From assembly GCA_036365145.1 (NCBI GenBank), contig JAEOAD010000024.1:7835001-7899000 (forward strand): a stretch of 64,000 nt of DNA. Reading direction: 5' to 3'. The translations under genes and the position numbers were made by a program. Below, one piece after another: positions 34,841 to 45,419 of this stretch; within the stretch, counting starts at the first letter, position 1; every line of letters begins with the position of its first letter. A model generated the notes under the pieces. The model saw only the letters and a program-made list of their open reading frames with translations. It made no database searches and was not told where the DNA came from. The DNA is from Orientallactaga sibirica (taxonomy: Eukaryota; Chordata; Mammalia; Rodentia; Dipodidae).

Positions 34841-36244
34841 AAAAGCTGAAAGCCCCGAAATTACTGATGCCCTTCTGTCATGGAATAGAGAACAATTTCA
34901 TCTAATGGAAGAGTTGAACTTCTGAAACTCTAGGTACTTGAAAGCTATCATATTTTCTGTTTATTTTAATAATAATTATTATAACAGTGATCAAATATCA
35001 GTTTTCATTATAAAAGAACATTTATATTAATTCACTTACAGGGGCCTTTCAAGAAATTAACTGAACTAGCTAGCATGTGTTTAGATACTTAAAGTGGAGA
35101 TAAGCACAAGGAAAGAACAAAACATTTTCTATACATTCAGGGAGTGAAAAATATGGATAACTAATCAGATGAGTCACAATACTTCACCTTAGTCAGCCAC
35201 ATTAAAATGTACACATTTATATTTAATGTACTGGGGGAAAAGTCAGAAAAGGAAGACAAAGTAAAGAAAGAACCTTTATTTTTCTATGCAAGCAGGATGT
35301 TGGGTGCATATTTAGTAATGATTTTTCATAAAGTTAGAAAATGTGTCTCTAAACATGTAAAATAGAAGTAGTAAAATTTAGTTTTACTTAAAAAGTCTCT
35401 AATGTGGACACTCCAAGTGAATTTGTAATACTAAGTAAATAAGAAGACCTCAATTGTGCTCTCTGATTTTATGGAAGGTTTTTTTTTTTTTTTCACTACT
35501 AGCTTTTGAACCAAATGTTTTAATTACCTCCTAAAATATTAGCGTTAGAAAATAATTTGTTCTTCTAAAATAATGTGGATGTTGTTGTGCACATTATTTT
35601 TAGGAAGATGATTCATACAGTTTGTAGTCAGAGATATACTACACTTTTTTCTTTTCTCCCTTCCTATGTTATTTACCTGTGCCTTTCCTTTCAAACAAAC
35701 AAATGGCTGGGCACTATCTCCCATTAGAGATCCTCATAACTAGTGAATTCTCATCTCTGAGAAATAGGCCATATGACTGAGTACAGAGAAAACTTTTAAA
35801 GCACTAAACTACATTGCCAGGATTTTTAAACTATCCTAAAATACTTTTTTCATAGATTTTAAGTTGGCAAACTATAATATTAAAGAGTTTCTATGAAAAA
35901 TATCAATAAAGTTCTCTAAGCACACCATGAGTAGCACTCCCTTGTGCACACACAGATATACCCACACATACTATTCTAGTTATTTCCTGATAAATAAGAT
36001 GATTTAATAAAAGTGGCTTCTAAATTTGAATGAGAAATTACTCCTGTGCCTTTAAATAGGTAAAGAAACAATTATTAGAACCTATACACACAAAATTGAA
36101 GATATTTCTATGTGACACATTTTGTAGGTTTTATACATTTGATCTATTTAAGTGGCTCTCATCTTTGGAACATTGCAATGGTTTCTCAAAATAGGTTTAT
36201 ACAAAATTCTTTTAATACAACTATTTTCTTTTTTTTACTTATAT
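34841..36244. other. Unique AT-rich DNA
   Basis: Contains a T tract at about 35480-35494; nothing else recognised. Confidence 0.5.
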
Positions 36245-36422
36245 AAACTCATTTTTTTGTTTTGTTTTGTTTTTCAAGGTAGGGTTTCACTCTAGCCCAG
36301 GCTGACCTGGAATTCACTGTGTAGTCTCAGGGTGGCCTTGAACTCACGGAGATCATCCTACCTCTGTCTCCCATGTGCTGGAATTAAAGGCGTGGACCCC
36401 CACGCATGGCTAAAAAACTCAT
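36245..36422 (-). mobile_element. B1-like SINE, reverse, with 8-bp target duplication
   Basis: Reverse B1 body 36253-36411, from a TTTTG-type tail through AAGGTAGGGTTTCACTCTAG and CCAGGCTGACCTGGAATTCA to CACGCATGGCT. AAACTCAT occurs at 36245-36252 and 36415-36422. Confidence 0.94.
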
Positions 36423-36690
36423 CTTTTTGATGAGAAAAGGAATTTCATAGCACATTGCTTTCCCCTTTAGCTATGAATATAAACTACTTTAACCATAAAC
36501 ACATTATTCTATACTACAAGTCTTTATAAAGTCTATCTATCCACATATTTCTGCGTTTGGGTATCATGCATGTAATGTGATTGTGACTTCTTGGACTTTT
36601 GCTTGAATTGTTTTAACACCTTGATATCTTACTCACAGTTAGTAAGATACTCAAATCTACTGGGTCTGAAATTCAATTCCTACACTCTAA

Positions 36691-36942
36691 CTTTTCTTTA
36701 AGATTTATTTTTATTCATTTATTTATTAGAGACACAGAGAGAGAGAGGGAGATATAGAGAGCAGAGAGATCGTGAGAATGGGTGTGCCAGGGCTTCCAGC
36801 CAATGCAAACAAACTCCAGATGCTGGTGCCACCATGTGCATGTGGCTTACCTGGTACCTGGAGACTATAATTTGATCCTTAAGCTTCTCAGGCATACACC
36901 TTAGGTGCTAAGCCATCTCTCCAGCCCTCTTGCTTTTCTTTA
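36691..36942 (-). mobile_element. tRNA-type SINE, reverse, with 10-bp target duplication
   Basis: Body 36701-36932: an A/T tail, a GAGA-rich part, CAAACTCCAGATGCTGG and the complemented head CTAAGCCATCTCTCCAGCCC. CTTTTCTTTA at 36691-36700 and 36933-36942 is the target duplication. Confidence 0.94.
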
Positions 36943-39941
36943 GATTATATAAATATTTTGACTCTTAAAATTCAGTGACTTAGAAGGCAAGTAATATTTC
37001 AATAACATTATTTCCTGCTTTTATCACAGAGACAATTTCCTCATGATATTTGGTTGTATTACATCATAATATTAAAATTAAAAACTTACATTGTAGTTGA
37101 ATTATGGATTTTTTAAAGTTTAAAAATAGGCAATGTGCTTTTTATATCCAGCAAATATAGTTTCCACCACTACTTTTGTCATGACCTGGCAAGATTTTAT
37201 CAGGTGGCCAATCCCACTTTCTTGATGTGTTATATTACCAAGGGGAAAAATTAGAATTTAATTTTTTGTTAAAACATCATTAATCAAATACTTGTCCTTG
37301 AAAAGCAATAACAGCAGGTCTTGGGAAGCATAATTTAATTATTTTAATGTGAAAGTATTAATAAATATTCATGCTCTGTCACTATCCTCTAACTATAAAA
37401 AGCACCTTTAAAGCTCAAGGTTTCCATACATATAAAGTTCAGATAATTACACATATTTTGAGTACATGATTTCAAGAACACATAAGAGAATGTTAATAGT
37501 GTCTTTCATTTGTTATTTGAATCTTTCAGTAACTTCACTATTGATTATCCTTATCATTTGCTCTTCAGGTTTAAAATTCCAATACACTGGAATTTTCATG
37601 TACATTTATAACTATGTCATGTATTCAGCTTGTCAGAATTGGATCTAAAATAATTTATATTACTTCATTTTTCTTATGATTATAATTTAATATATTATGA
37701 TTTAACTAATATTACTACTGTTACTATTGCTAGACACACAGTGACAGTTATCTGTTGTGACCAAGGTGATTTTCTTTATAACATTACTGAGTATGCTAAC
37801 AATAATGATCTGGGAAAACATATCTTCTCCATTGCTTTCTTCAGAGTGTTTTAGATTTAATAGTCTTGCAATCAGCTCGCATATATATGAATGTTCTAGA
37901 AGGTCCATGTGATACAACCTTCTCAGATGTATAATGACGGTGATTATAGGTAGCAGAAAGATAGACAGACGATAGATGTATATAGTTATTGAAAGGTGTC
38001 CCTGACAATGACTTTCAAGTATGCGTGGGAAGAAAGTGTCATGACATTAAAGGAATCAAACTCTAACAGTGTTATTACATCTATATCTAGCATTAGGGAA
38101 GGGCATGTTTGAGTCCTTTAGAAAAGCCAAAGAGGTATGCAATTATGAGCAGGCCTCACTGACAATGAGAAATGGATTCAGAGATTTGAGGTAATATAAG
38201 GAAGTTCTAGATGTTGCTGCTTTTATCATCCCCTGGGCTGCTAGAACAAAAGCCAACAAAAAGTGCTAAGGCCAGGTGCCCACCATGAGCTGTCCTGCTA
38301 TCATAACATGAAGCCAGGCCCAGCGGCTAGATGCCCAGGAGTAAATTTGCTTCAGTGTGGAGTCACCCCTCCAGGAACAAAGGCCAATCTCTAAAGGCGA
38401 CTTAATACTCAGAGAGAGTCTTTCTTTCAATGAACCACTTACCAAAGAAAGATGGTACAAATTCCACACCACTAGTTATGACAGTAAAACTTTAGCTCTA
38501 AAATCCTGGCTGATTGAGACACACAGTTAGAGTGACTGCATTAGAAAAAACTTAATTTTACGTGTGTGTGTGACAGGTAGGGGTTGGTGGACAAGATATG
38601 GACATTACCACAAAACTTAAAATGTTAAAATAGCAACTTCATAGGAGGAAGACATCACTAGGAATGCATTGTTATTAGCTCCTTTGTTTGGACAGTTGTT
38701 TAAAGCCAGTGAGCATGTATGAATTTAACATCAACTAAGGATTAATTTTAAGAAGATAACAAATGTGAACTCTGCCACCAATGTGAACTATATACTAGTG
38801 ATTATCCCTTCCATTTTTTCCATTTAATATGACTGCAAATTCTGATATGATTACATATTGGACTAAAACATGAGAAACTTTTCGTTCAAACAACAGGGTC
38901 AACTTTTACAGGCAGTTCTGTTTGAAAATACACCCAGCTGATCTTTTCGATATCTTATGTGGGGCCCTGTGTTCTTCTCAAGCTTTTTCACAGTGTTAAA
39001 TGCTTTGATACACTGTCTATAGACAAACCAGCCTTTTCTGAACTGAAATTTTGGACCTCCTTGAGGAAATTCTGCCTCTGCCAACTTGCACGTTTTCAAA
39101 GGAATGTCAAATTAAACCAGTGGAAATCTAGTTTGGGTTCTTCTCACATCTTTTGAATATGAGGAACTGTACCTATTTTCAAAGAACTTGAAAATACAAA
39201 GTGCAACAAAGGACAGGAAATCAGTTGAGAAACTTCTAAAATGCATGCTGCCCTTAGACAACTTTCCTTTTAAATTTGCCACAAAAGCATCAGTATCTAG
39301 AAATATTTCAACCTATTACAAAAAAAAAAAAAACCCTCCTCTGAATATGTTGCAAAATCCTTGCTGTCTCATGAAGACTCACAAGCCTTATAAACAGAAG
39401 TATGAATACATTTATTCATAAAGGACCTATTCAATATATAGCAACTGGTATACAAAATGAAAAATTATAAAACTGCTTAATGAATACATTCTGTAACAGG
39501 ATGTTTGATTTTAAAGGCAAGGTAAAAATTATTTATGAATGTGTAATATTTTAAAAGTGTGATTTCTCACTACCAGTTTATGTTCTACAGTTAAACTGGC
39601 TGATTTGAAACTCACCCCAATGTCCTTCTTACTGATGGACTTTGGACACACAAATCAGTTAATTCAATGGGTTCTTTTGACAGAAGGAACCTATTAACTT
39701 GACTTAGATTCAATCTTATAGGTATTGTCTTAGTCTCCTGGGATGGCCATAACAGCATATATTTGCATTTCATGGGACAAATTTTTTCAAATGTTATGAT
39801 CCTTTTCTTAACCTTTTTTGGATGTGTGTGTAGTATGTGTGGAGTGGTGTGTGCAGAGAATATGAGGTGTCCTACTATATCACTCTTCCACGTTGTTTCT
39901 TGAGATGGAGTCTTCTTCTAAACCAAGAGCTGTTTTGTGGT
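36943..39941. other. Unique DNA, nothing recognised
   Basis: Three kilobases without an identified gene. The 38220-38480 part is less AT-rich and holds a 68-codon reverse frame with no domain I recognise. Confidence 0.5.
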
Positions 39942-40073
39942 TAGGGTCTCACTCTAGCCCAGGCTGACCTGGAATTAACTATGTAGTCTCATGACATGGG
40001 ATCTTGGGAATCAAACCTGTGTTTTTGGCTTTGCAGGCAAGCACCTTAACCACTAAGCCATCCCTCCAGCCCA
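39942..40073 (-). mobile_element. Composite SINE: tRNA-type head joined to B1 3' half
   Basis: Read on the reverse strand, a tRNA-type SINE head (GGGCTGGAGGGATGGCTTAG through GATTCCCAAGATCCC) passes at about 39993 directly into the 3' half of B1. The B1 part, 39942-39993, is identical over 52 bp to 40113-40164 in the next B1. The B1 5' half and the tRNA-SINE 3' half are both missing. Confidence 0.82.
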
Positions 40074-40261
40074 AGAATATACTTTTTTTTTGGGGGGGGG
40101 GGCGGTTCAAGGTAGGGTCTCACTCTAGCCCAGGCTGACCTGGAATTAACTATGTAGTCTCATGGTGGCCTCGAATTCACAGTGATTCTCCTACCTCTGC
40201 CTCCCTAGTTCTGGGATTAAAGGCATGCACCACCACGCCTGGCTCCAAGAATATACTTTTT
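40071..40261 (-). mobile_element. B1-like SINE, reverse, with 17-bp target duplication
   Basis: Body 40088-40244. CCAAGAATATACTTTTT occurs at 40071-40087 and 40245-40261. The junction between tail and body holds an unusual run of 11-12 G (about 40092-40102). The right end is CACCACGCCTGGCT. Confidence 0.96.
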
Positions 40262-40397
40262 AACAAAAACTTGTAAAATATTATTAACCAGTACAGTAAG
40301 GAGATGAAAACAAACTGATCAAAGGCAGCAAATGTTGGGTGTGAGCAAGTTGACTTCAGTCAGTATGTCAAATCAGTAACAGAAACTTGGTAGGATG

Positions 40398-40461
40398 CCC
40401 TGCATGAAGAGGGCCCTGCATGAAGAGGGCCCTGCATGAAGAGGGCCCTGCATGAAGAGGG
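40398..40461. repeat. Minisatellite, 4 x 16 bp
   Basis: Four perfect tandem copies of CCCTGCATGAAGAGGG with no spacers, inside otherwise unique sequence. Confidence 0.97.
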
Positions 40462-40804
40462 TGCTATGGTAGAAAGGGCTCTAAAGCAACTGGTAATCAA
40501 TCTGGTCTCCATTCCTTATTCTCAAGTACTTTACTCTTTCCAGCAGTCCAGTATCAGTCTGCTTTCTTCTCACCTCATATAGCTGGCCATAAGGCTGTAG
40601 AGTTCCTTCCATTTTCTTCAATATCCAGTGAAGCCTTTGAGTGGAGACTCTCTGTATCTTTCCATTCTCTACAACAGCATATCTAAATAGCCATATCAAG
40701 TATTTTTATTTTTCTCATTCTGTCCAATAACTGCATTTTTCCACTGTACAGAAGACTATTACTAATGCAGCATTGAGATCTTTTTAGCACAGGGCAACTC
40801 CCTC
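40462..40804. other. Unique sequence, nothing recognised
   Basis: Contains a 72-codon reverse frame (40481-40699) without a recognisable domain. Confidence 0.5.
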
Positions 40805-40981
40805 TATAAGAATTTTTTTTTTTTTTTCAGTTTTTCAAGGTAGACTCTCATTCTAGCCCAGGCTGACCTGGAATTCACTATGTAGTCTCAGGGTGGCCTT
40901 GAACTCATGGTGATCCACCTATCTCTGCCTCCCGAGTGCTGGGATCAAAGGCGTGAGCCACCATGCCCGGCTTTATAAGAA
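40805..40981 (-). mobile_element. B1-like SINE, reverse, with 8-bp target duplication
   Basis: Body 40813-40973, a complete reverse B1 from poly(T) through CAGGCTGACCTGGAATTCAC to CACCATGCCCGGCT. TATAAGAA at 40805-40812 and 40974-40981. Confidence 0.96.
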
Positions 40982-41077
40982 ACTTTAGAATGATTCACTT
41001 ACAAAGGAACCTTGGGAACATGACTGGTCCATGAGTCATTCATCTTAATGTGAGCGTGTATTAAGAAATAAAAACAA

Positions 41078-41238
41078 GCCAGGCATAGTGGTGCACACCT
41101 TTAATCCCAGCACTCGGAAGGTAGAGGTAGGAGGATCGCCATGAGTTTGAGGTCACCCTGAGACTACATAGCGATTTCCAGTTCACCCTGAGCTAGAATG
41201 AGACCCTACTTTGTAAAACCAAAATAAATAAATAAATA
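41078..41238 (+). mobile_element. B1-like SINE
   Basis: Forward B1 from GCCAGGCATAGTGGTGCACA to GAGACCCTACTTTG, with a short (AAAT)n tail. Confidence 0.95.
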
Positions 41239-43387
41239 CAAAACTATGTCCATGGTCAAAAATTGAGAAGGATATGACTTTGCAAATTTTACAAAGAGAA
41301 AAATATTATCTTACATTCCAACAGCATTTTTAAAAATAAGAAGCAAAGCCTTGAATTAGAGAGTCAAAAATCAAACAAATCAAACAGGTACCTTAGTGTA
41401 TTCCATGCCTTGCTCCACATAATAGAAGCATGTGAGCCTTGGATTTGTGAGATTGTACAGTACTTCTTCAAAACAGTTTTCAGTCTTTACCTCCTTTGGA
41501 CTTATGTATGTACCCTATGCTTCAGTCTAATAAACTACATGTCCTGGCATGTTCCTTTGTTTTTATAAAGTCCCTCTCATCACTATTGAATTAACAGTCA
41601 AATTAATAAAAACTTACAAAGAGTTAAAAAAGAAAAACAATCATTAGGAAACATTCTGTTATTTCAGACACTAAGGTTTTCTTAATGTGAATAACCGGAT
41701 GTATTGCTTAAACTAATAAGTATATCATCTTGGTAAAGAGTATAAAGTCTCTGGACTCAGACACTGATTTGAACCCTGGTAAGTCCACTTTTACCTTTGG
41801 GACTTAATAAATCTTTATTTATTCACCTATGAAAAGATCAGTGTGGTTATGACTATTAAATGAGCATGAATAACTTAGTCTAGTGCTTAAAATGACAGGT
41901 AATTTACACAGTAAATATTTACAATTGCTGCTATATTATTATAGATGTTTATATCATTATTTTTTATGGAACATGATTATAATTTTTAATGCAGATTATT
42001 CAATAGATATACCCAATCTTCATTATTTCCATACTTGGTAAAGTGTATTTATAGTCCCCATGTAAGTCTTCATGATTTCTCCAGAACTATTTACAGCTGT
42101 GTAGAGGTCTGAAAGATCTGTCACCTTTGTGTGTTCTCATTGACTTTTACCTAGTTTCTGTATTCATGTTTCAGCTCTCATAACATAAATGAGAACATAC
42201 TTGCAGTCCATTTAGCATGACTTTTTAATTTGAATTCCATGTATTCTTATTGGTGATTTTTTTGGTCTTAAACAGAACACAAATGTAATGTTTTGGTGCT
42301 ATTTAATGCTTCTAAATAGAAAATGCCTATGAAAGGCATTACAGAGAAAGTGATTTCTGTCATTGAAGGTTACTTATCCAGTTTTCTGTCAAGAATTTGA
42401 TGTTAGTAAATAAACACTACATATAAAACAAGGTGTCTTTAAACAGAAACACATCCAAAATAGGTTAGGTTATTGATCAGAATAAGAATATATTGTGATC
42501 AGAGGCTTAGTGGGACCTACTCCTATAATATTCCTGGGAGTGACAGTTTAATATTTATGAATTTATGTTCAAAGTGACCCTGCAGAACATTATTGTACAT
42601 CACAATAACCAAATACATTGTTTCCTAGATTGAAATCTGAATACTGAGTTTGAAAATGTAGCCAATGCTAAATTCCTCTGTCTTTTATTTTAGAGTTAAA
42701 AAAAATGTAAAAGGGGTAAAAGTATGTTTGGATTTTAGCCTTCAATGCTAACTGAAAGATGAGTAGTCTGTGTCTTTCGACCAGGTCCTTCTGATTCTAT
42801 TTAAATAGTAGTTGTGTGTACTTGGTCCATGAGAGGAAAAGTCACTTCTCTCATTCACTACAGAAGAATAACGTGACAAAATTGCAAATCAGCTGCAAAA
42901 CACAGACCTTTGCCTTACAACTAGTATTTCTGAAATGAATAATGGATTAGGAATTGCTGTGTTATCACAAACTCTTGATTGATTGTTTCCATAATATGCA
43001 GTGAATGCTGACAAAGTGTGACTCTCACCATCTGCAAGGATGGGATGACATTATTAAAGAGAGCTCTTATGTTCTATAGCCTTCACTCAATGCCCCATTG
43101 CTTGAGATTGTTCATCAAAGAAATATAAACAACTTTTCAGTTTAAAATGGTTAAATTATAGATATCAATTATTAGCTATTTTTCCAGTCATGCTAAAAGT
43201 ATTTCTTTATATAAACATAAATGTGCATACAGATAAAATATATATGGATGAGTTCTAGTTTCACAGCAAGTTTATTCCTTATAGTTATTATAATCCTTGC
43301 TATCTGAAACAACCAAAAAGGACAGAGGAAGGAAGACAGAGGAAAGAAGGAGCAAAGGAAAAGAAAGAAAACCAGGAAGGAAGGAAT
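41239..43387. other. Unique AT-rich DNA
   Basis: A GGAA-type purine-rich patch lies at about 43320-43386. Nothing else recognised. Confidence 0.5.
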
Positions 43388-43578
43388 AATAACTTATTTG
43401 GTCAGGTATGGTGATGCATGCCTTTAATCCCAGAATTCAGGAGGCAGAGGTAGGATGATTGCAGTGAGTTTGAGTCCACCCTGAAACTACATAGTTAATT
43501 CCAGGTCAACCTGGGCTACAGTGAGATCCTACCTTGAAAAAACAAAAGAAAAAAAAAAAAAGAAAAATAACTTATTTG
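43388..43578 (+). mobile_element. B1-like SINE with 13-bp target duplication
   Basis: Body 43401-43565 (GTCAGGTATGGTGATGCATG to GAGATCCTACCTTG plus A-rich tail). AATAACTTATTTG at 43388-43400 and 43566-43578. Confidence 0.96.
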
Positions 43579-43782
43579 TAAAATGTGAGTGTGTGGTTAA
43601 ACTAAGAATTTAAATTAACTGATAATATATTTTTTCTACTGATAACTATTATGATTTATAAGAATTTAGATATGCATCAAATAAATCACTCTTTTATACC
43701 TAAGACAGATATTTGTTATCATGCTTGATAAAAAGGGCAAAATAATTGAAATTCTATAAATTTCTCTACGAATAAGATGAAG

Positions 43783-44325
43783 GTTGGAGAGGTGGCTCAG
43801 CAGTTCAGTGAGCTTCTTGCTCAAGCATGAGGGCCTGATGGGACCTGAGACTGCCTGAGTTCAAATTTGTAGATCCTAAGTCAAGAACAGCTGGCCATGT
43901 CAACATGCACCTGTAAATCCAGCCCCCATAGGAGCAGAGACTCTAGAATCTGGAGAGTACCTAAAGCTCTGGAAAAAGGTGTTTTTTTTTTTTTTTTTTT
44001 TTTTTTAATAAAAAAAAAAAAAAAAAAAGCTCTAATTCAAAACAAGATCATGTAGAAAAACAATGAAGCAGGGAAACCCAAACCCAAAGTTCTTCCCTGT
44101 CCACTCCAGGCCAGCGTCCCCCCTGCAGGTGAGCACTGGGGAGCCACAAGGGTGAATGTTCATGCTTAAACCACAAATACCACTATCACCACACACCACA
44201 TTACACACACACACATGCATGCACATACAAAAGAACACATTTTCATGCATATATACCACACATACCACACCCAATACATACCACATTACACACACATACA
44301 TGCATTTACACACACAAGCAGCAAT
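43783..44325 (+). mobile_element. B3-like SINE with long T/A insert
   Basis: Head GGTTGGAGAGGTGGCTCAGC, middle GCACCTGTAAATCCAG, tail with GTGAGCACTGGGG and CA-rich sequence (about 44200-44325). It is interrupted by T25-AAT-A19 at 43982-44028. The 93-codon reverse frame over its tail is an artefact of CA-rich sequence. Confidence 0.72.
43982..44028. repeat. T25-AAT-A19 inverted homopolymer
   Basis: A near-perfect palindrome of two homopolymers able to fold as a hairpin. It may mark two A-tails meeting head to head, or an assembly/slippage product. Confidence 0.9.
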
Positions 44326-45033
44326 AAAAATTATCTACTTCATCAAGTGTGATGGTAATACTTCATCATTGTTCTTCTAAAGAGAGATAAATGAGGATTG
44401 GAAAACCAAGTGTGGATTTTTTACTTTAATAACAGTCTTACTTTCATATTCAATAATAAAAGGTTTTTTTAAGATCATTCACACTAACAAATAAGTAATT
44501 TATGATCTCCTGTAGTGGGTATAAATAAAAATACTAAAACTGATAGTAGGTTGATAATTGCTAACTTACTGAACCAGGACTGACAAATGATAGACTAGTT
44601 TAAATTAAAGATTTTATCACCATCTTAGAAATTTTAAAAGAATAAAATATACCACACAACAGAGGAAATGTAAGAAAGTTAGGCAATATCTTTTCAATCA
44701 TAAAGCTATATGATTTTAAATGTGTGTAGGTCATATAGCCTTATAGAACAAATTTGATACAGAATAATTAATTTGTTTGATCACTTAAAAATGTTACCAG
44801 TCAAAATAAAAACGTTTTTGAAGTTAAGGATTTTGTGTTTCTAAAGATTTTTTCTGGAACTAGTAACAACAATAACCAAAAGATTGCTTTCCTCATTTCT
44901 ATGCACCCAGGATATATGTTTTCTCATTATCTTTTCTATAGAATCAGTCCCTGATTTTTCATAACATATCTATGTACTCCAAATATTTGAGTCATGTCTA
45001 ATTCTACTAGCCCACAAAATAGAAGGCCGTTTC
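44326..45033. other. Unique AT-rich DNA
   Basis: Nothing recognised. Confidence 0.5.
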
Positions 45034-45419
45034 ATTGGTTACTTTCTCCTTGCTAGGACAAAATACCTGAAAAAAAAAAATCAGTTTAATGGAAGAAGGT
45101 ATAGTTCAGCTTACAGTTCAAGTTTACAGTCCATCACGGTAGGAACGACATGGCAGCCTCAGCCTGAGACAATTGCTTGTTGCTTTTATTCAATGAAGAG
45201 AGTGATATATGCAGGCTCAGACATCTCTCTCCTTTATATACAGTTCAGGGTGCTGGCCTATGGAATGGTGCTGTCAACAGTTAAGGTAAGTCTTTCCACC
45301 TTAATTAACCTGTTAAGGTAATACTTCCACAAAAATGTGCAGAGGCTAGCTTAATGTATACAATTCCTCACAGGTGATTCTAGGTCCAGTCAAGCTGACA
45401 ACAATATCAGCCATGACAG
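45034..45419 (-). mobile_element. URR1-like non-autonomous hAT DNA transposon
   Basis: In reverse orientation it reads GTCAGCTTGACTGGACCTAG, AATCACCTGTGAGG, an interior ending TGATGGACTGTAAA, then CAGGTATTTTGTCCTAGCAA and GGAGAAAGTAACCA. The same blocks in the same order lie at 57.8-58.1 kb. This organisation resembles rodent URR1-type hAT elements. No transposase is present. Confidence 0.75.

Noticed and set aside
38220..38480. Less AT-rich block as an exon
   Set aside because: The frame is short (68 codons), without recognisable domain or convincing splice pair.
40398..40461. Short identical repeats as CRISPR or a binding array
   Set aside because: The four 16-bp units abut with no spacers. 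This is a minisatellite.
43982..44006. Hairpin plus T-run as a transcription terminator
   Set aside because: A bacterial-type terminator makes no sense in this genome. The T-run is a homopolymer within a SINE.
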